This document shows, piece by piece, positions 24,131-33,357 of a stretch of DNA of 64,000 nucleotides. This DNA is from VRUE01 sp963844395. Its GTDB lineage: Bacteria > Actinomycetota > Thermoleophilia > Solirubrobacterales > 70-9. The notes below the pieces were generated by a model. It worked only from the letters and a program-made list of their open reading frames with translations, was not told the DNA's origin and did not search any database. Both the position numbers and the translations under genes were made by a program. Location: assembly GCA_963844395.1 (NCBI GenBank), contig CAWJNX010000002.1, positions 1,302,001 to 1,366,000 on the forward strand. Reading direction: 5' to 3'. Positions within the stretch are counted from its first letter, which is position 1; the number at the start of each line of letters is the position of its first letter.

Positions 24131-27006
24131 GTGGCAGCTTCGGAGCGGATCGTCATCTCGGGTGCTCGTGAGCACAACCTCAAGGGCATCGACGTCGAGC
24201 TGCCCCGGGACGCTCTGATCGTGATCACCGGGCTCTCGGGGTCGGGCAAGTCGAGCCTCGCCTTCGACACGATCTATGCCGAGGGGCAGCGCCGCTATGT
24301 CGAGTCGCTTTCCGCCTACGCGCGTCAGTTCCTCGGTCTGATGGAGAAGCCCGACGTCGACTCGATCGAGGGGCTCTCGCCGGCGATCTCGATCGACCAG
24401 AAGACGACCTCGCGCAACCCGCGCTCGACGGTCGGCACCGTGACCGAGATCTACGACTACCTGCGGCTACTCTGGGCGCGGATCGGCGTGCCCCACTGTC
24501 CCACCTGCAAAGAGCCGATCACCGGTCAGACCCAGGAGCAGATCGTCGATCGGCTGATGACGCTCGACGAGGGCACCAAGTTCATGGTGATGGCACCGGT
24601 CGTGCGCGGGCGCAAAGGCGAGTACGGGAAGCTGCTCGAGCAGTTTCGCCTCGAGGGCTACTCGCGGGTCAAAGTGAACGGCGAGCTGCGCCGCCTCGAC
24701 GAGGAGATCGTCCTCGACAAGAAGTACAAACACAACGTCTCGGTCGTCGTCAACCGGCTGGTGATGAAACCGGATCTGCGCCGCCGCCTCTCGGAGTCGG
24801 TCGAGGCCGCGGCCGGTCTTGCCGCCGGCTTGGTCGAAGTCGAGGTGGTGGGTGCGGAGGATGAGACGTTGCTCTTCTCCGAGCAGTTCGCTTGCCTGCA
24901 CTGCGGCACCTCGATTCCGGAGCTGGAGCCGCGGATCTTCTCCTTCAACTCGCCCCACGGCGCCTGCGAGCGCTGCCACGGGCTTGGCTTCCAGAAAGTG
25001 ATCGACCCCGAACTGGTTGTCCCCGACCCCACCCTCTCGCTCAGCGAGGGGGCACTGCAACCGTGGAACCGCGGCGTCACCGCCTACTGGCGGCGGCTGA
25101 TCGCGGCGGTCGCCGAGACCTACGGCGTCGATCCCGACGTGCCCTGGTCGAAGCTCAAAAAAAGCGAGAAGGAGATCTTCCTCTACGGCACCGGCGAGGA
25201 GCGCCACCAGGTCAGCTACACCAACCGCTTCGGGCGCCACCGCTCCTACCGGGTCCGCTTCGAGGGGATCGTCAACAACCTCGAGCGTCGCTACGAGGAG
25301 ACCGACTCGGAGACCAACCGGGAGCGGATCGAGGGCTACATGGCCGAGCAACCCTGCCCGCAGTGTGAGGGGGCGCGGCTGCGGCCGGAGACCCTCGCCG
25401 TGACGGTTAGCGGCCTCAGCATCGCCGAGATGACGGATATGTCGGCGCGGGCGGCGCGGCAGTGGATCGGCTCGCTGGAGCTGACCGAGACCGAGCGGGC
25501 GATCGCGCGGCTGATCGTGCGTGAGATCTCCGAACGGCTCGCCTTCCTCGACAACGTCGGCATCGGCTACTTATCGCTGGGACGTTCGGCGCGCTCGCTC
25601 TCGGGCGGCGAGGCGCAGCGGATCCGGCTGGCGACCCAGATCGGCTCCAGCCTTGTGGGCGTGATGTACGTGCTCGACGAGCCCTCGATCGGCTTGCACC
25701 AGCGCGACAACGAAAAGCTGATCGGGACGCTCGACCGGCTGCGCGACCTCGGCAACACGGTGATCGTGGTCGAGCACGACGAGGGCACGATGCGGGCTGC
25801 CGACCACCTCGTCAACCTCGGCCCCGGCGCCGGCGAGCACGGCGGCCACGTGATCGCCGCCGGAACCCCGGCAGAGGTGGCCAAGAACGCCGCTTCGCTG
25901 ACTGGCCAATACCTGGCCGGGAAGCGCGAGATCGAGGTCCCGGCGAAGCGTCGCCAGCCGCGCGGGGCGCTGGTCGTGCGCGGGGCGCGGGAACACAACC
26001 TGAAGGGAATTGACGTGGCGATCCCGCTCGGCGTCTTCTGCTGCGTCACCGGCGTCTCCGGCTCCGGCAAGTCGACCCTGGTCAACGAGACGCTGCACCA
26101 CGCGGTCGCCAATCGACTGCACCAGTCGAAGCTGCGGCCGGGCGCTCACGACAGCATTGACGGGCTCAGTCAGATCGACAAGATCATCAACATCGACCAG
26201 TCGCCGATTGGCCGCACGCCTCGCTCCAACCCGGCCACCTACACCAAGATCTTCGACCACATCCGCCAGCTCTTCGCCCGGACCCAGGAGGCGCGGGCGC
26301 GCGGCTACAAGCCGGGCCGGTTCAGCTTCAACGTCAAGGGCGGGCGCTGCGAGGTTTGCCGCGGCGACGGCCAGATCAAGATCGAGATGCACTTCCTGCC
26401 CGACGTCTACGTGCCCTGCGAGCAGTGCCACGGCAAGCGCTACAACCGCGAGACGCTCGAGGTCCGCTTCAAGGGCAAGAGCATCGCCGACGTGCTCGAG
26501 ATGTCGGTCGAGGACGCGGTCGGCTTCTTCGAGAACGTGCCGAAGATCGCGCGGCGGCTACGCACCCTGCACGACGTCGGCCTCGACTACATCCGGCTCG
26601 GCCAGCCGGCGACGACCCTCTCGGGCGGCGAGGCGCAGCGGGTCAAGCTGGCGACCGAGCTCTCCAAAGTCGCCACCGGCGAGACCCTCTACATCCTCGA
26701 CGAGCCGACCACCGGCCTCCACTTCGCCGACGTGCAGCGGCTGCTCGACGTGCTCGGCCGCCTCGTCGATGCCGGCAACACGGTGGTCGTGATCGAGCAC
26801 AACCTCGACGTGATCAAGACCGCGGACCGCCTCATCGACCTCGGCCCCGAAGGCGGCGACGAGGGGGAGAGGTGGTCGCGACCGGCACACCCGAGGAGGT
26901 CGCTGCGGTCGAGGCATCCCACACCGGCCGCTTCCTCGCCGAGCTGCTCGAGCCGGCGAAGCCGAGGCGGGGGGCGCGCAAACGGCGCGAACCGGTGGCG
27001 GCTTGA
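24131..27006 (+). CDS. uvrA: Excinuclease ABC subunit A (one frameshift near the 3' end)
   Basis: Damage-sensing ATPase of nucleotide excision repair, about 958 residues. Both ABC modules are visible: Walker A GLSGSGKSS (34-42) and GVSGSGKST; signatures SLSGGEAQRIRLA and TLSGGEAQRVKLA; Walker B YVLDEPSIGLH and YILDEPTTGLH. Zinc-binding CxxC pairs are present (CLHCG, CERCHG; CEVCRG, CEQCHG). Near 26863 the G run is one base short. The other frame gives the expected end EVVATGTPEEVAAVEASHTG...REPVAA with TGA at 27004-27006. Without correction the frame runs on through the downstream palindrome. A sequence error is likelier than a broken essential repair gene. Confidence 0.95.
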
Positions 27007-27116
27007 GCCCATCCCGGTAGGGGTTCCACTTAACTTTTCCGAAGGCAGTAGTGAGCTGTCCGTGGGCCTTGGCGCGGAAAAAGTACAAGACGTTTCACCC
27101 CTACCGGGATGGGCTC
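27005..27116. repeat. Structured palindrome between convergent uvrA and ROK genes
   Basis: Perfect 20-bp outer arms (27005-27024 and 27097-27116) enclose a 72-nt middle. The middle holds a second inverted repeat (ACTTTTCCG with CGGAAAAAGT). The left arm contains part of the uvrA stop codon and the right arm contains the ROK stop codon. A bidirectional terminator is the simplest role, although no U-tract is present. Confidence 0.85.
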
Positions 27117-28078
27117 TTAGGGATGAGGAGGCTGGCGCCGATTGCGCCGCCTAGGTCGCCGAGGGTGGCGACTCGTATGGCTGGCGGGCGCTCGTCTACG
27201 AAGAGGTGCTTGTGCATCTCGGCGCGTAGCTCGTCCCCGTAGCCCTCACCGAAGCGCTGTCCCAGTCCGCCGCCGATGACGACCGCCTCGACGTCGAGCA
27301 GGTTGACGGCTGAGGCGATGCCGGTGCCGAGGGCCTCGATCGCGCGGGCGATCAGCTGCTCGGCGACCTTGTCGCCGTGGTCGAGGGCGCGCGCCCAGAT
27401 GCCGCTGGTCAGCCGCGGTTTGTCGTGCTTGTGCATCAGCTTGAAGAGGTCGGTCTTGGCGCCGTCCTCGTGCGCGGCGGCGCGCCTCGGTTTCCATCGC
27501 GGCCCGCCCGGCGTAGGCCTCCATGCAGCCGCGCCGACCGCACGGACATTTGCGCGCCGCCCCGCTCGACGACCATGTGGCCGATCTCGCCGGCGCCCCC
27601 CCGTCCCAGCCACGGCTTGCCGTCGAGGACGATGCCGCCGCCGACGCCGGTCCCCCACCAGACGCCGAGCAGTGAGCGGAACTCCCGGCCCGCGCCGAGG
27701 GCGAACTCGCCTTCGACGGCGACCTGGACGTCATTGCCAGCCCTGACCTCGGTGCCGAGCGCCTTCGACAGCGTCTCGCCGAGCGGGAAGCTGTCCTCCC
27801 AGCCGGGCAGGTTGCGGGCGCTGGAGACGACGCCGCTCTCGCTCACCGTGCCGGGCGAGCCGACCCCGATGCCGACCAGTTGTGCCGGCTCGACCTCCGC
27901 CGCGGCGGCGGCCTCGCGCAGCGACCGCCTCGATCGCTGCGGCGACGTCGGACGGGCCTCCACTGGTCGGCGTGGGCCGGCGCGCCTCGCTGTGCACCTC
28001 GCCGGCCGCGTCGACGATCACCGCCTGGATCTTCGTCCCGCCCAGGTCTATGCCGCCGCGCAGGCCGGGCCACCGCAC
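27101..28078 (-). pseudogene. ROK-family sugar kinase, frame broken three times
   Basis: Conserved ROK/glucokinase motifs are all present but spread over frames: GIDLGGTKIQAVIVD near GTG 28078, VGIGVGSPGTV, GNDVQVAVEGEF, GVWWGTGVGGGIV and GEIGHMVV, the zinc motif CPCGRRGCMEAY, and the C-terminal VVIGGGLGQRFGEGY. Single extra bases near 27919, 27555 and 27477 explain the breaks. The intact protein would be about 320 residues and would phosphorylate a hexose such as glucose. Either a pseudogene or repeated indel errors; no internal region is lost, which favours errors. A further +1 shift could lie at the start, because a better leaderless start is one frame off. Confidence 0.75.
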
Positions 28079-28091
28079 GAGTCTATGTCCC

Positions 28092-28145
28092 CCGCCGACG
28101 GGCCGAAAACGACAGCCCGAGTGTCGTTTCCGGCGCCGTCGGCGG
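28092..28145. repeat. Palindrome in the divergent ROK / acyltransferase promoter region
   Basis: Arms 28092-28114 and 28122-28145 pair with one mismatch and one bulge around a 7-nt loop. It fills the space between the two divergent starts and lies just upstream of TAACGT, the probable -10 of the acyltransferase gene. This position is unsuited to a terminator and would overlap the -35 regions of both genes. Confidence 0.75.
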
Positions 28146-28148
28146 AGA

Positions 28149-28154
28149 TAACGT
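28149..28154 (+). promoter_or_regulatory. -10 element (TAACGT) for the acyltransferase gene
   Basis: TAACGT ends 7 nt before ATG 28162, an ideal leaderless spacing, but that ATG is one frame off the conserved protein; the in-frame ATG is 28175. Confidence 0.35.
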
Positions 28155-28174
28155 GGGGCGGATGAGCGAGGCCG

Positions 28175-28759
28175 ATGCGCAGACTCGGGTGGCGGGTCTG
28201 GTGGCGGAAGCGGCGCTGGTACGAACGCAACCGTCGACTCCGTCGCCGCTGGCGGATTGCCCGCCACGCTGCTCGCGGCGGCTTCTTCGTCCGCCAGCCG
28301 GTCGAGGGCGAGCTGCTGGAGGCGCTCGACGAGGGGCGCTTGACGATCGGGGAGGGGACGCTGCTGGAGCCGGGCTGCTGGCTGACGCTGGCGCCCGAGG
28401 CGCGGATCGAGATCGGCGCGGGATGCTTCCTCAACCGCAACACGATGCTCGCCGCCTACGAGGCGATCGAGATCGGCGACCACGTCATGTTCGCCAACGG
28501 CTGCTTCGTCGGCGACGCCGACCATCGCTTCGACGACCCTGAGACGCCGGTCACCTGGCAGGGCTTCACCAGCAAGGGCCCGGTCCGGATCGGCTCCAAC
28601 TGCTGGTTCGGCGTCAACTGCGTGGTCACGGGCGGCGTCACGATCGGCGAGCGCTGCGTGATCGGCGCCAACTCGGTAGTCACCGCCGATCTGCCGCCCG
28701 GCTCGATCGCGGCGGGTGCGCCGGCGCGGGTACTGAAGCCAGTCGAGTTCCGTAGCTGA
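28175..28759 (+). CDS. Hexapeptide-repeat acyltransferase (LbH fold)
   Basis: A 194-residue protein: a strongly basic N-terminal helix (about 8-34, Arg/Trp-rich), then a left-handed beta-helix built of hexapeptide turns (IEIGAGCFLNRN, IEIGDHVMFANGCFVGDADH, VRIGSNCWFGVNCVVTGGVTIGERCVIGANSVV), ending APARVLKP. The type includes O-acetyltransferases of sugars and cell-surface polymers. Start at ATG 28175; a one-base error upstream would allow ATG 28162 instead. Confidence 0.88.
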   Translation: MRRLGWRVWWRKRRWYERNRRLRRRWRIARHAARGGFFVRQPVEGELLEALDEGRLTIGEGTLLEPGCWLTLAPEARIEIGAGCFLNRNTMLAAYEAIEIGDHVMFANGCFVGDADHRFDDPETPVTWQGFTSKGPVRIGSNCWFGVNCVVTGGVTIGERCVIGANSVVTADLPPGSIAAGAPARVLKPVEFRS

Positions 28760-28800
28760 TCGAACCGCGGCGAATGTCACGGAAGCGTTACGGGCGTGCC

Positions 28801-28806
28801 TATACT
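28801..28806 (+). promoter_or_regulatory. Consensus -10 (TATACT) of the panCDB operon
   Basis: TATACT, one base from the sigma-70 consensus, lies 25 nt before the ATG at 28832, leaving a short untranslated leader. The -35 is less clear. Confidence 0.55.
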
Positions 28807-28831
28807 TTGCAAAGGCCGTGACCCCCAGGGC

Positions 28832-29815
28832 ATGGACCCCATGAACCTCGCACTGACCGATCCCCCGCATGCAAGAGCAGGCGCGAAGCTCGTTCGCGCT
28901 AAGTCCGAGCTGCGCGCCGCGCTGCTCGAGTCGCGCCGTGCCGGTTGCTCGATCGGCCTCGTGCCGACGATGGGATACCTGCACGAGGGCCACCTCTCGC
29001 TGCTGCGCGCCGCCCGCGCCGAGTGCGACGTCGTCGTCATGAGCCTCTTCGTCAACCCGACCCAGTTCGGCCCCGGCGAGGACTTCGAGCGCTATCCGCG
29101 CGACGAAGAACGCGACACCCAGCTGGCCGCTGAGGCCGGCGTCGACCTGGTCTGGGCGCCGCCGGTCGAGGAGGTCTACCCGGAGGGCTTCTCGACCCAG
29201 GTCGAGGTCGGCGACCTCGCTGAGGTCCTCTGCGGGGACCCGGCCCGGCGCGGGTCCGCGCACTTCCGCGGCGTCGCCACGGTCGTCGCCAAGCTCTTCC
29301 ACGCGGTCCGGCCCGACGTCGCCTATTTCGGGCAGAAGGACGCCCAACAGGTGGCGGTCATCCGCCGCATGGTCCGCGACCTCGACTTCCCGGTCCGGAT
29401 CAAGGCGCTGCCGATCGTCCGCGAGCACGACGGCCTGGCGATGAGCTCCCGCAACGCCTACCTCGATCCCGCCGACCGCGAGCGGGCGACGGCGCTCTCG
29501 CGGGCGCTGCGTGCGGTCGAGCGGGGCGCGCACGAAGAGTCGCTTGAAGCAGGCCTCGAGGCTGGCAGGCGCGAGCTGGCCGCCGCCGGAATCGAGCCCG
29601 AGTACCTCGAGGCGCGCGACGCCAACGAGCTGAGCCCGGTCGCAGAGCTGAACGGCCGCCCGATCCTGGTCGCGGTTGCCGCCCGCGTAGGCGCCGCCCG
29701 CCTAATCGACAACGTCCTGATCCACGACTTCCCTGCCGACGGGCCTGAAAGCGACCATATACGTCGCTTTCAGGCCCGTCGGCCCATCGACGGCGAGAGA
29801 GAGGCGCAAACCTAA
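28832..29815 (+). CDS. panC: Pantothenate synthetase with palindrome-encoded C-terminal extension
   Basis: ATP-dependent condensation of pantoate with beta-alanine. It shows the nucleotidyl-transferase motif PTMGYLHEGHLSLL, FVNPTQFGPGEDFERYPR, the pantoate-binding region YFGQKDAQQ and SSRNAYL. ATG 28832 is used; 28841 is also possible. The family normally ends near RLIDN; here about 30 more residues follow, and 16 or so of them are encoded by a perfect palindrome (29735-29783). The stop overlaps the panD start (TAATG). Confidence 0.95.
   Translation: MDPMNLALTDPPHARAGAKLVRAKSELRAALLESRRAGCSIGLVPTMGYLHEGHLSLLRAARAECDVVVMSLFVNPTQFGPGEDFERYPRDEERDTQLAAEAGVDLVWAPPVEEVYPEGFSTQVEVGDLAEVLCGDPARRGSAHFRGVATVVAKLFHAVRPDVAYFGQKDAQQVAVIRRMVRDLDFPVRIKALPIVREHDGLAMSSRNAYLDPADRERATALSRALRAVERGAHEESLEAGLEAGRRELAAAGIEPEYLEARDANELSPVAELNGRPILVAVAARVGAARLIDNVLIHDFPADGPESDHIRRFQARRPIDGEREAQT
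29735..29783. repeat. Perfect 21-bp palindrome inside the panC 3' end
   Basis: Arms 29735-29755 and 29763-29783 pair perfectly around a 7-nt AT-rich loop. It is translated as part of the non-conserved PanC tail and ends 32 nt before the panD start, so it cannot be a complete terminator without silencing panD and panB. Confidence 0.9.
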
Positions 29816-30195
29816 TGCAGAGGCAGATGCTCAAGTCCAAGATCCACCGGGCGACGGTGACCGATTGCGACGTCGATTACATCGGCAGCATCACGGTCGA
29901 CACCGAGCTGATGGCCAGCGCGGACCTGATCACCAACGAGCAGGTTCACGTCTGGGACATCGACAACGGCGCCCGCTTCGTCACCTATGTAATCGACGGT
30001 GAGCCCGGCTCCGGCACGATGCAGGTCAACGGTGCCGCCGCCCACCTGACCCGCCCCGGCCACAAGATCATCGTCGCTTCGTTTGGCGCCTACGACGAGA
30101 GCGACCTCGAGTCCTACTCGCCGGTCGTCGTCCACGTCGGCGAGGACAACTCGGTCGTCGCGGTCGACAGCCACCCGGAGGTGCTGCTCTCGTGA
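29815..30195 (+). CDS. panD: Aspartate 1-decarboxylase proenzyme
   Basis: Makes beta-alanine from aspartate, the partner substrate for PanC. It has 126 residues and self-cleaves to a pyruvoyl enzyme at Gly24-Ser25 (YIGS). Other family features: MLKSKIHRATVT, NGARFVTYVI, and NGAAAHL around residue 72. Start overlaps panC; end overlaps panB. Confidence 0.97.
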   Translation: MQRQMLKSKIHRATVTDCDVDYIGSITVDTELMASADLITNEQVHVWDIDNGARFVTYVIDGEPGSGTMQVNGAAAHLTRPGHKIIVASFGAYDESDLESYSPVVVHVGEDNSVVAVDSHPEVLLS

Positions 30196-31127
30196 GCTCG
30201 GGCGGACGCTCCCACACTGCGCCGCCACCGGCCGACCGCCAGCCGGTGACCCTGCCCCGCCTGGCCGAGATGAAGGCTGCCGGCGAACCGATCGTGATGG
30301 TGACCGCCTACGACTACCCCTCGGCGACGGTCGCCGAGGAGGCCGGCGTCGACATCGTCCTGGTCGGTGACTCGGCGGCGATGGTCGTGCTCGGCTACCC
30401 CGGCACCGAGCCGGTCTCGATGGAGGAGATGATCGTGCTCGGCAAAGCCGTTCGCCGCGGCCTGGAGACGCCGCTGATGGTCGGCGACATGCCGATGGGC
30501 AGCTACGAGGCAAGCAACGAGCTCGCCGTCCAGAACGCGCAGCGCCTCGTCAAGGAGACCGGCTGCCAGGTCGTCAAGCTGGAGGCGGGAGGGATCGCGG
30601 TCGAGCGGGCGCGGGCGATCGTGCGCTCGGGCATCCCGGTGATGGGACACGTCGGCCTCACCCCGCAGACCGCCACCGCCCTCGGCGGCTACAAAGCTCA
30701 GGGCAAGACGGCGGAGGGCGCGATCAAGCTCTGTGAGGACGCGCTGGCCCTGCAGTCGGTCGGCTGCTTCGCGATCGTCTTCGAGGCGGTTCCCGCGGCG
30801 ATCACCGAAGCCATAGTCGACAAGCTCGACGTGCCGACGATCGGGATCGGAGCCGGCCCGGCGACCTCAGGTCAGGTGCTCGTCTTCCACGACCTACTCG
30901 GGATCACCACCGGCCGCATGGCCAAGTTCGTCAAGCGCTACGCCGACGTGCATGAGACGATGGTCGGCGCGGTGCGGGAGTACGGTGAGGAGGTTCGCTC
31001 ACGCCACTTCCCCGAGCCCGACCACGTCTACGGCGTTGAGCCCGCCGAGCTGGCTGAGTTCCGCCGGTACCTCGACCAGGAGAGCCTCGCCTCGCGCAAG
31101 GCCTGGGACTGGGAGCCCCTTCCCTGA
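30192..31127 (+). CDS. panB: 3-methyl-2-oxobutanoate hydroxymethyltransferase
   Basis: First committed step to pantothenate: transfers a hydroxymethyl group to 2-oxoisovalerate. It has 311 residues with MVTAYDYPSATVAEEAGVD, LVGDSAAMVVLGY, DMPMGSYEAS, VKLEGG-type VKLEAGG, GHVGLTPQ and IGIGAGPATSGQVLV with the metal and ketopantoate ligands. The GTG start overlaps the panD stop. Its last 100 nt overlap the antisense end of the secreted-protein gene. Confidence 0.97.
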   Translation: MSSGGRSHTAPPPADRQPVTLPRLAEMKAAGEPIVMVTAYDYPSATVAEEAGVDIVLVGDSAAMVVLGYPGTEPVSMEEMIVLGKAVRRGLETPLMVGDMPMGSYEASNELAVQNAQRLVKETGCQVVKLEAGGIAVERARAIVRSGIPVMGHVGLTPQTATALGGYKAQGKTAEGAIKLCEDALALQSVGCFAIVFEAVPAAITEAIVDKLDVPTIGIGAGPATSGQVLVFHDLLGITTGRMAKFVKRYADVHETMVGAVREYGEEVRSRHFPEPDHVYGVEPAELAEFRRYLDQESLASRKAWDWEPLP

Positions 31128-32068
31128 GGAATCCACAGCGGCTTGCGCACCGGCGGTTCCGGGTTGCAAGCACGTTCGTCCGAGCTCCTGCGGCAGAGGC
31201 TCGAAGCGAAACCCGGCCCGGTTAGGCCCACCTTGCCGGCGCCCGGCAGCCAGGCGCTGAGCGAGCCGCTCCAAGGGGTGGAGGCGTCCGCCGCGAACAG
31301 GGCGCTGCCGCCGAACGGCTTTGGCGCTATTACAAAGGCGAAGGCCGGTTGCACGCCCGGGCCGCTGGCGATGAAGGCGTTCTCCCCGCCGATCACCGTC
31401 GATGCCTGCCGGAAGATCTGCATCCTGCCGCGCCGTTCCTGGCGCGATGCTTCGAGTGAGAGCCGGGACTGGCCGCGTCGCGAAAGCTCGAAGGAGGTCA
31501 CGGTGCCTTTCCTCCTCGAGATCGCGGTGAGCTGGGTGTTCAGCGACCGGCGGCCGAACGTCGCGCTCAGAGCGGCGCGCAGGTTGGGGCCGCATGGCCT
31601 GCGGCGGGGATGGAGCATGACTCCGGAGGCGCGCTGGGCGTCGACCGTGGTGTAGCCCCGCTCCCCCCGGAACTTGATCGTGCCGCGGAACACACCGAAT
31701 TCGAGCGGCGGCCCTCCGTCCGGGCAGCGACCGGATTTTTTCCTGCGCGCGCTGCGGCCGGTCGGCTCGAACCTGACGGCGATGCGACCGAGCTTGCCGA
31801 AGCGGGCGCCGATTCGATTTCCCGACACGTTGCCCCGCACTGAGTAAAAGGCTCCAACCCGAGGCTTTCCCGCTTCCAGCACGACCGTGCGACCGATCGT
31901 CATCAGCTGGACCTGGTAACCGTCGCTGCCTCTGAGGAAGAGCACCGAGAGTCCCCCGCCTGCGGCCGACCGGCCCCCGCTGCGTTGCGCGGCCCCGCCG
32001 TCCGGGAGGGCGAATATCACGACCGTCCCAGAGATGGCAAGCAGTCCAAGGCAGCGCAGCATTCGCAC
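31028..32068 (-). CDS. Secreted protein of unknown function
   Basis: Up to 346 residues with an N-terminal signal sequence (residues 3-26). The mature part is rich in Gly, Arg and Ser, with beta-type segments such as GAFYSVRGNVSGNRIGARFG and SGSLSAWLPGAGKVGLTGPG, and a few Cys. No known domain recognised. The last 35 or so residues run antisense to panB, so the natural end may be earlier. It diverges from udg. Confidence 0.65.
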   Translation of the reverse strand: MRMLRCLGLLAISGTVVIFALPDGGAAQRSGGRSAAGGGLSVLFLRGSDGYQVQLMTIGRTVVLEAGKPRVGAFYSVRGNVSGNRIGARFGKLGRIAVRFEPTGRSARRKKSGRCPDGGPPLEFGVFRGTIKFRGERGYTTVDAQRASGVMLHPRRRPCGPNLRAALSATFGRRSLNTQLTAISRRKGTVTSFELSRRGQSRLSLEASRQERRGRMQIFRQASTVIGGENAFIASGPGVQPAFAFVIAPKPFGGSALFAADASTPWSGSLSAWLPGAGKVGLTGPGFASSLCRRSSDERACNPEPPVRKPLWIPQGRGSQSQALREARLSWSRYRRNSASSAGSTP

Positions 32069-32147
32069 TCGGCCAGGCTATTTGGAGCAGCGGTCGTCAA
32101 TTTGGAGCGACAGTCGCAATCGCCGGCGGAATACGATCCCGGCGGCG

Positions 32148-32174
32148 ATGCCGATCTGCGAGCCCGCGAGATGA
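32148..32174 (+). CDS. Eight-residue leaderless upstream ORF coupled to udg
   Basis: ATG 32148 opens an 8-codon ORF (MPICEPAR) whose TGA (32172-32174) overlaps the ATG of udg (32171). TACGAT at 32132-32137 ends 10 nt before its ATG, so the transcript would begin at or near this start. Ribosomes finishing it would be placed to re-initiate at udg. No protein function is implied. Confidence 0.4.
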   Translation: MPICEPAR

Positions 32175-32851
32175 GCACCTCAGCCGAGCAGCGTCGGGCC
32201 GAGCTGGTCGACCTCTATAAGCAGGTCGAGTCGTGCACCAAGTGCCCGCTGCACGAGACTCGCACCCGCACCGTCTTCGGCGCGGGCGACGCCGACGCCG
32301 AGGTGATGTTCGTCGGCGAGGCGCCGGGAGCCGAAGAGGACAGACAGGGCCTGCCGTTCGTCGGCCGCGCCGGGCAGCTGCTCAACCAGCTGCTGGAAGG
32401 GATCGGGCTCTCGCGCGAGGAGGTCTTCATCGCCAACGTGCTGAAGAGCCGCCCACCGGGGAACCGCGATCCGCAGCCGCTTGAGATCGAGGCCTGCCGG
32501 CCCTACCTGTTCGAGCAGGTACGCCTGATCGAGCCGAAGGTGGTCTGCACCCTGGGCAACTTCGCGACCAAGCTGTTGAGCGGCAACCCGGCCGGGATCA
32601 CCCGCGTGCGCGGGACGCCGCAGGTCCACGAACTGGGCGGCCGCACGGTCTTCCTGCTGCCGCTCTTCCATCCCGCCGCGGCGCTGCGGACGCCGGCGAT
32701 GAAGGAGACGCTGCGCGCCGACCTCGGCCTGCTGCCGCAGCTGCTCGCCGGCCCGGCCCCGGCTGGCCCGGAGCCGGAGGAGCAGATCGAGGAGGCGCCA
32801 GTCCCCGGCCCGCCGCAGCCCGCTGACGACCAGCTCGACCTGTTCGGCTGA
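32171..32851 (+). CDS. udg: Uracil-DNA glycosylase, type 4 (iron-sulfur)
   Basis: Removes uracil from DNA. From ATG 32171 the protein is 226 residues. The fold opens with a Cys pair (SCTKCPLHETR, Cys22 and Cys25), followed by GEAPGAEEDRQGLPFVGRAG (catalytic motif 1 of family 4), ANVLKSRPPGNRDP, EACRPYL and VVCTLGN with the other two cluster Cys, and LFHPAAAL (motif 2). A Pro-rich tail ends in DQLDLFG, which resembles a C-terminal clamp-binding peptide (QLDLF). Confidence 0.94.
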   Translation: MSTSAEQRRAELVDLYKQVESCTKCPLHETRTRTVFGAGDADAEVMFVGEAPGAEEDRQGLPFVGRAGQLLNQLLEGIGLSREEVFIANVLKSRPPGNRDPQPLEIEACRPYLFEQVRLIEPKVVCTLGNFATKLLSGNPAGITRVRGTPQVHELGGRTVFLLPLFHPAAALRTPAMKETLRADLGLLPQLLAGPAPAGPEPEEQIEEAPVPGPPQPADDQLDLFG

Positions 32852-32859
32852 GCGGGACG

Positions 32860-33291
32860 GTGGATGCCTTGGAAACCGCGTCGGCGGCCGAGACCGAAGC
32901 GGTCGGCGCCCATATTGCCGCGGGCCTGCGCCCCGGCGACGTCGTAGTCGTCAGCGGTGAGGTGGGAGCGGGGAAGACGACCCTGATCCGCGGCGCATGC
33001 CGGGCGCTTGGGGTGGAGGGACCGGTGACCTCGCCCACCTTCACGATCGGCCAGCGCTACCGCGGCCGCTTCCCGATCTCGCACCTCGATCTCTATCGGC
33101 TCGGCGGGCTCGAGCGGGAGGAGCCGGCCCTGCTCGACGACTATCTCGACGCCGAGTCGATCGCCTTCGTCGAGTGGCCCACGGTGGCCGAGCCGCAGCT
33201 CTCGGGACGCAAGGTGCTGGAGGTGCGGCTCAGCCACGCTGGCGGCGACAACCGTAGAGTCGAGATCGGTGCCGCATCGCGCCGCAAATAG
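32860..33291 (+). CDS. tsaE: tRNA t6A biosynthesis ATPase TsaE
   Basis: Small P-loop ATPase that drives the TsaB-TsaD complex in making N6-threonylcarbamoyl-adenosine at tRNA position 37. It has 143 residues, Walker A GEVGAGKT (33-40), TSPTFTIGQRY and the HLDLYRL motif. GTG start 9 nt after udg. Separated from tsaB by one small secreted-protein gene. Confidence 0.94.
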   Translation: MDALETASAAETEAVGAHIAAGLRPGDVVVVSGEVGAGKTTLIRGACRALGVEGPVTSPTFTIGQRYRGRFPISHLDLYRLGGLEREEPALLDDYLDAESIAFVEWPTVAEPQLSGRKVLEVRLSHAGGDNRRVEIGAASRRK

Positions 33292-33357
33292 GCGTGTTTT
33301 GGAAAAGTGCGGTGTAGCATCGGCCCGCACAATGCAAATCGAAGGAGGATGCGCGGA

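Noticed and set aside
28079..29533. 600-codon minus-strand ORF reaching from panC into the ROK start
   Set aside because: Only its last part (ROK N-terminus from 28078) is conserved; the rest is antisense to panC and the acyltransferase.
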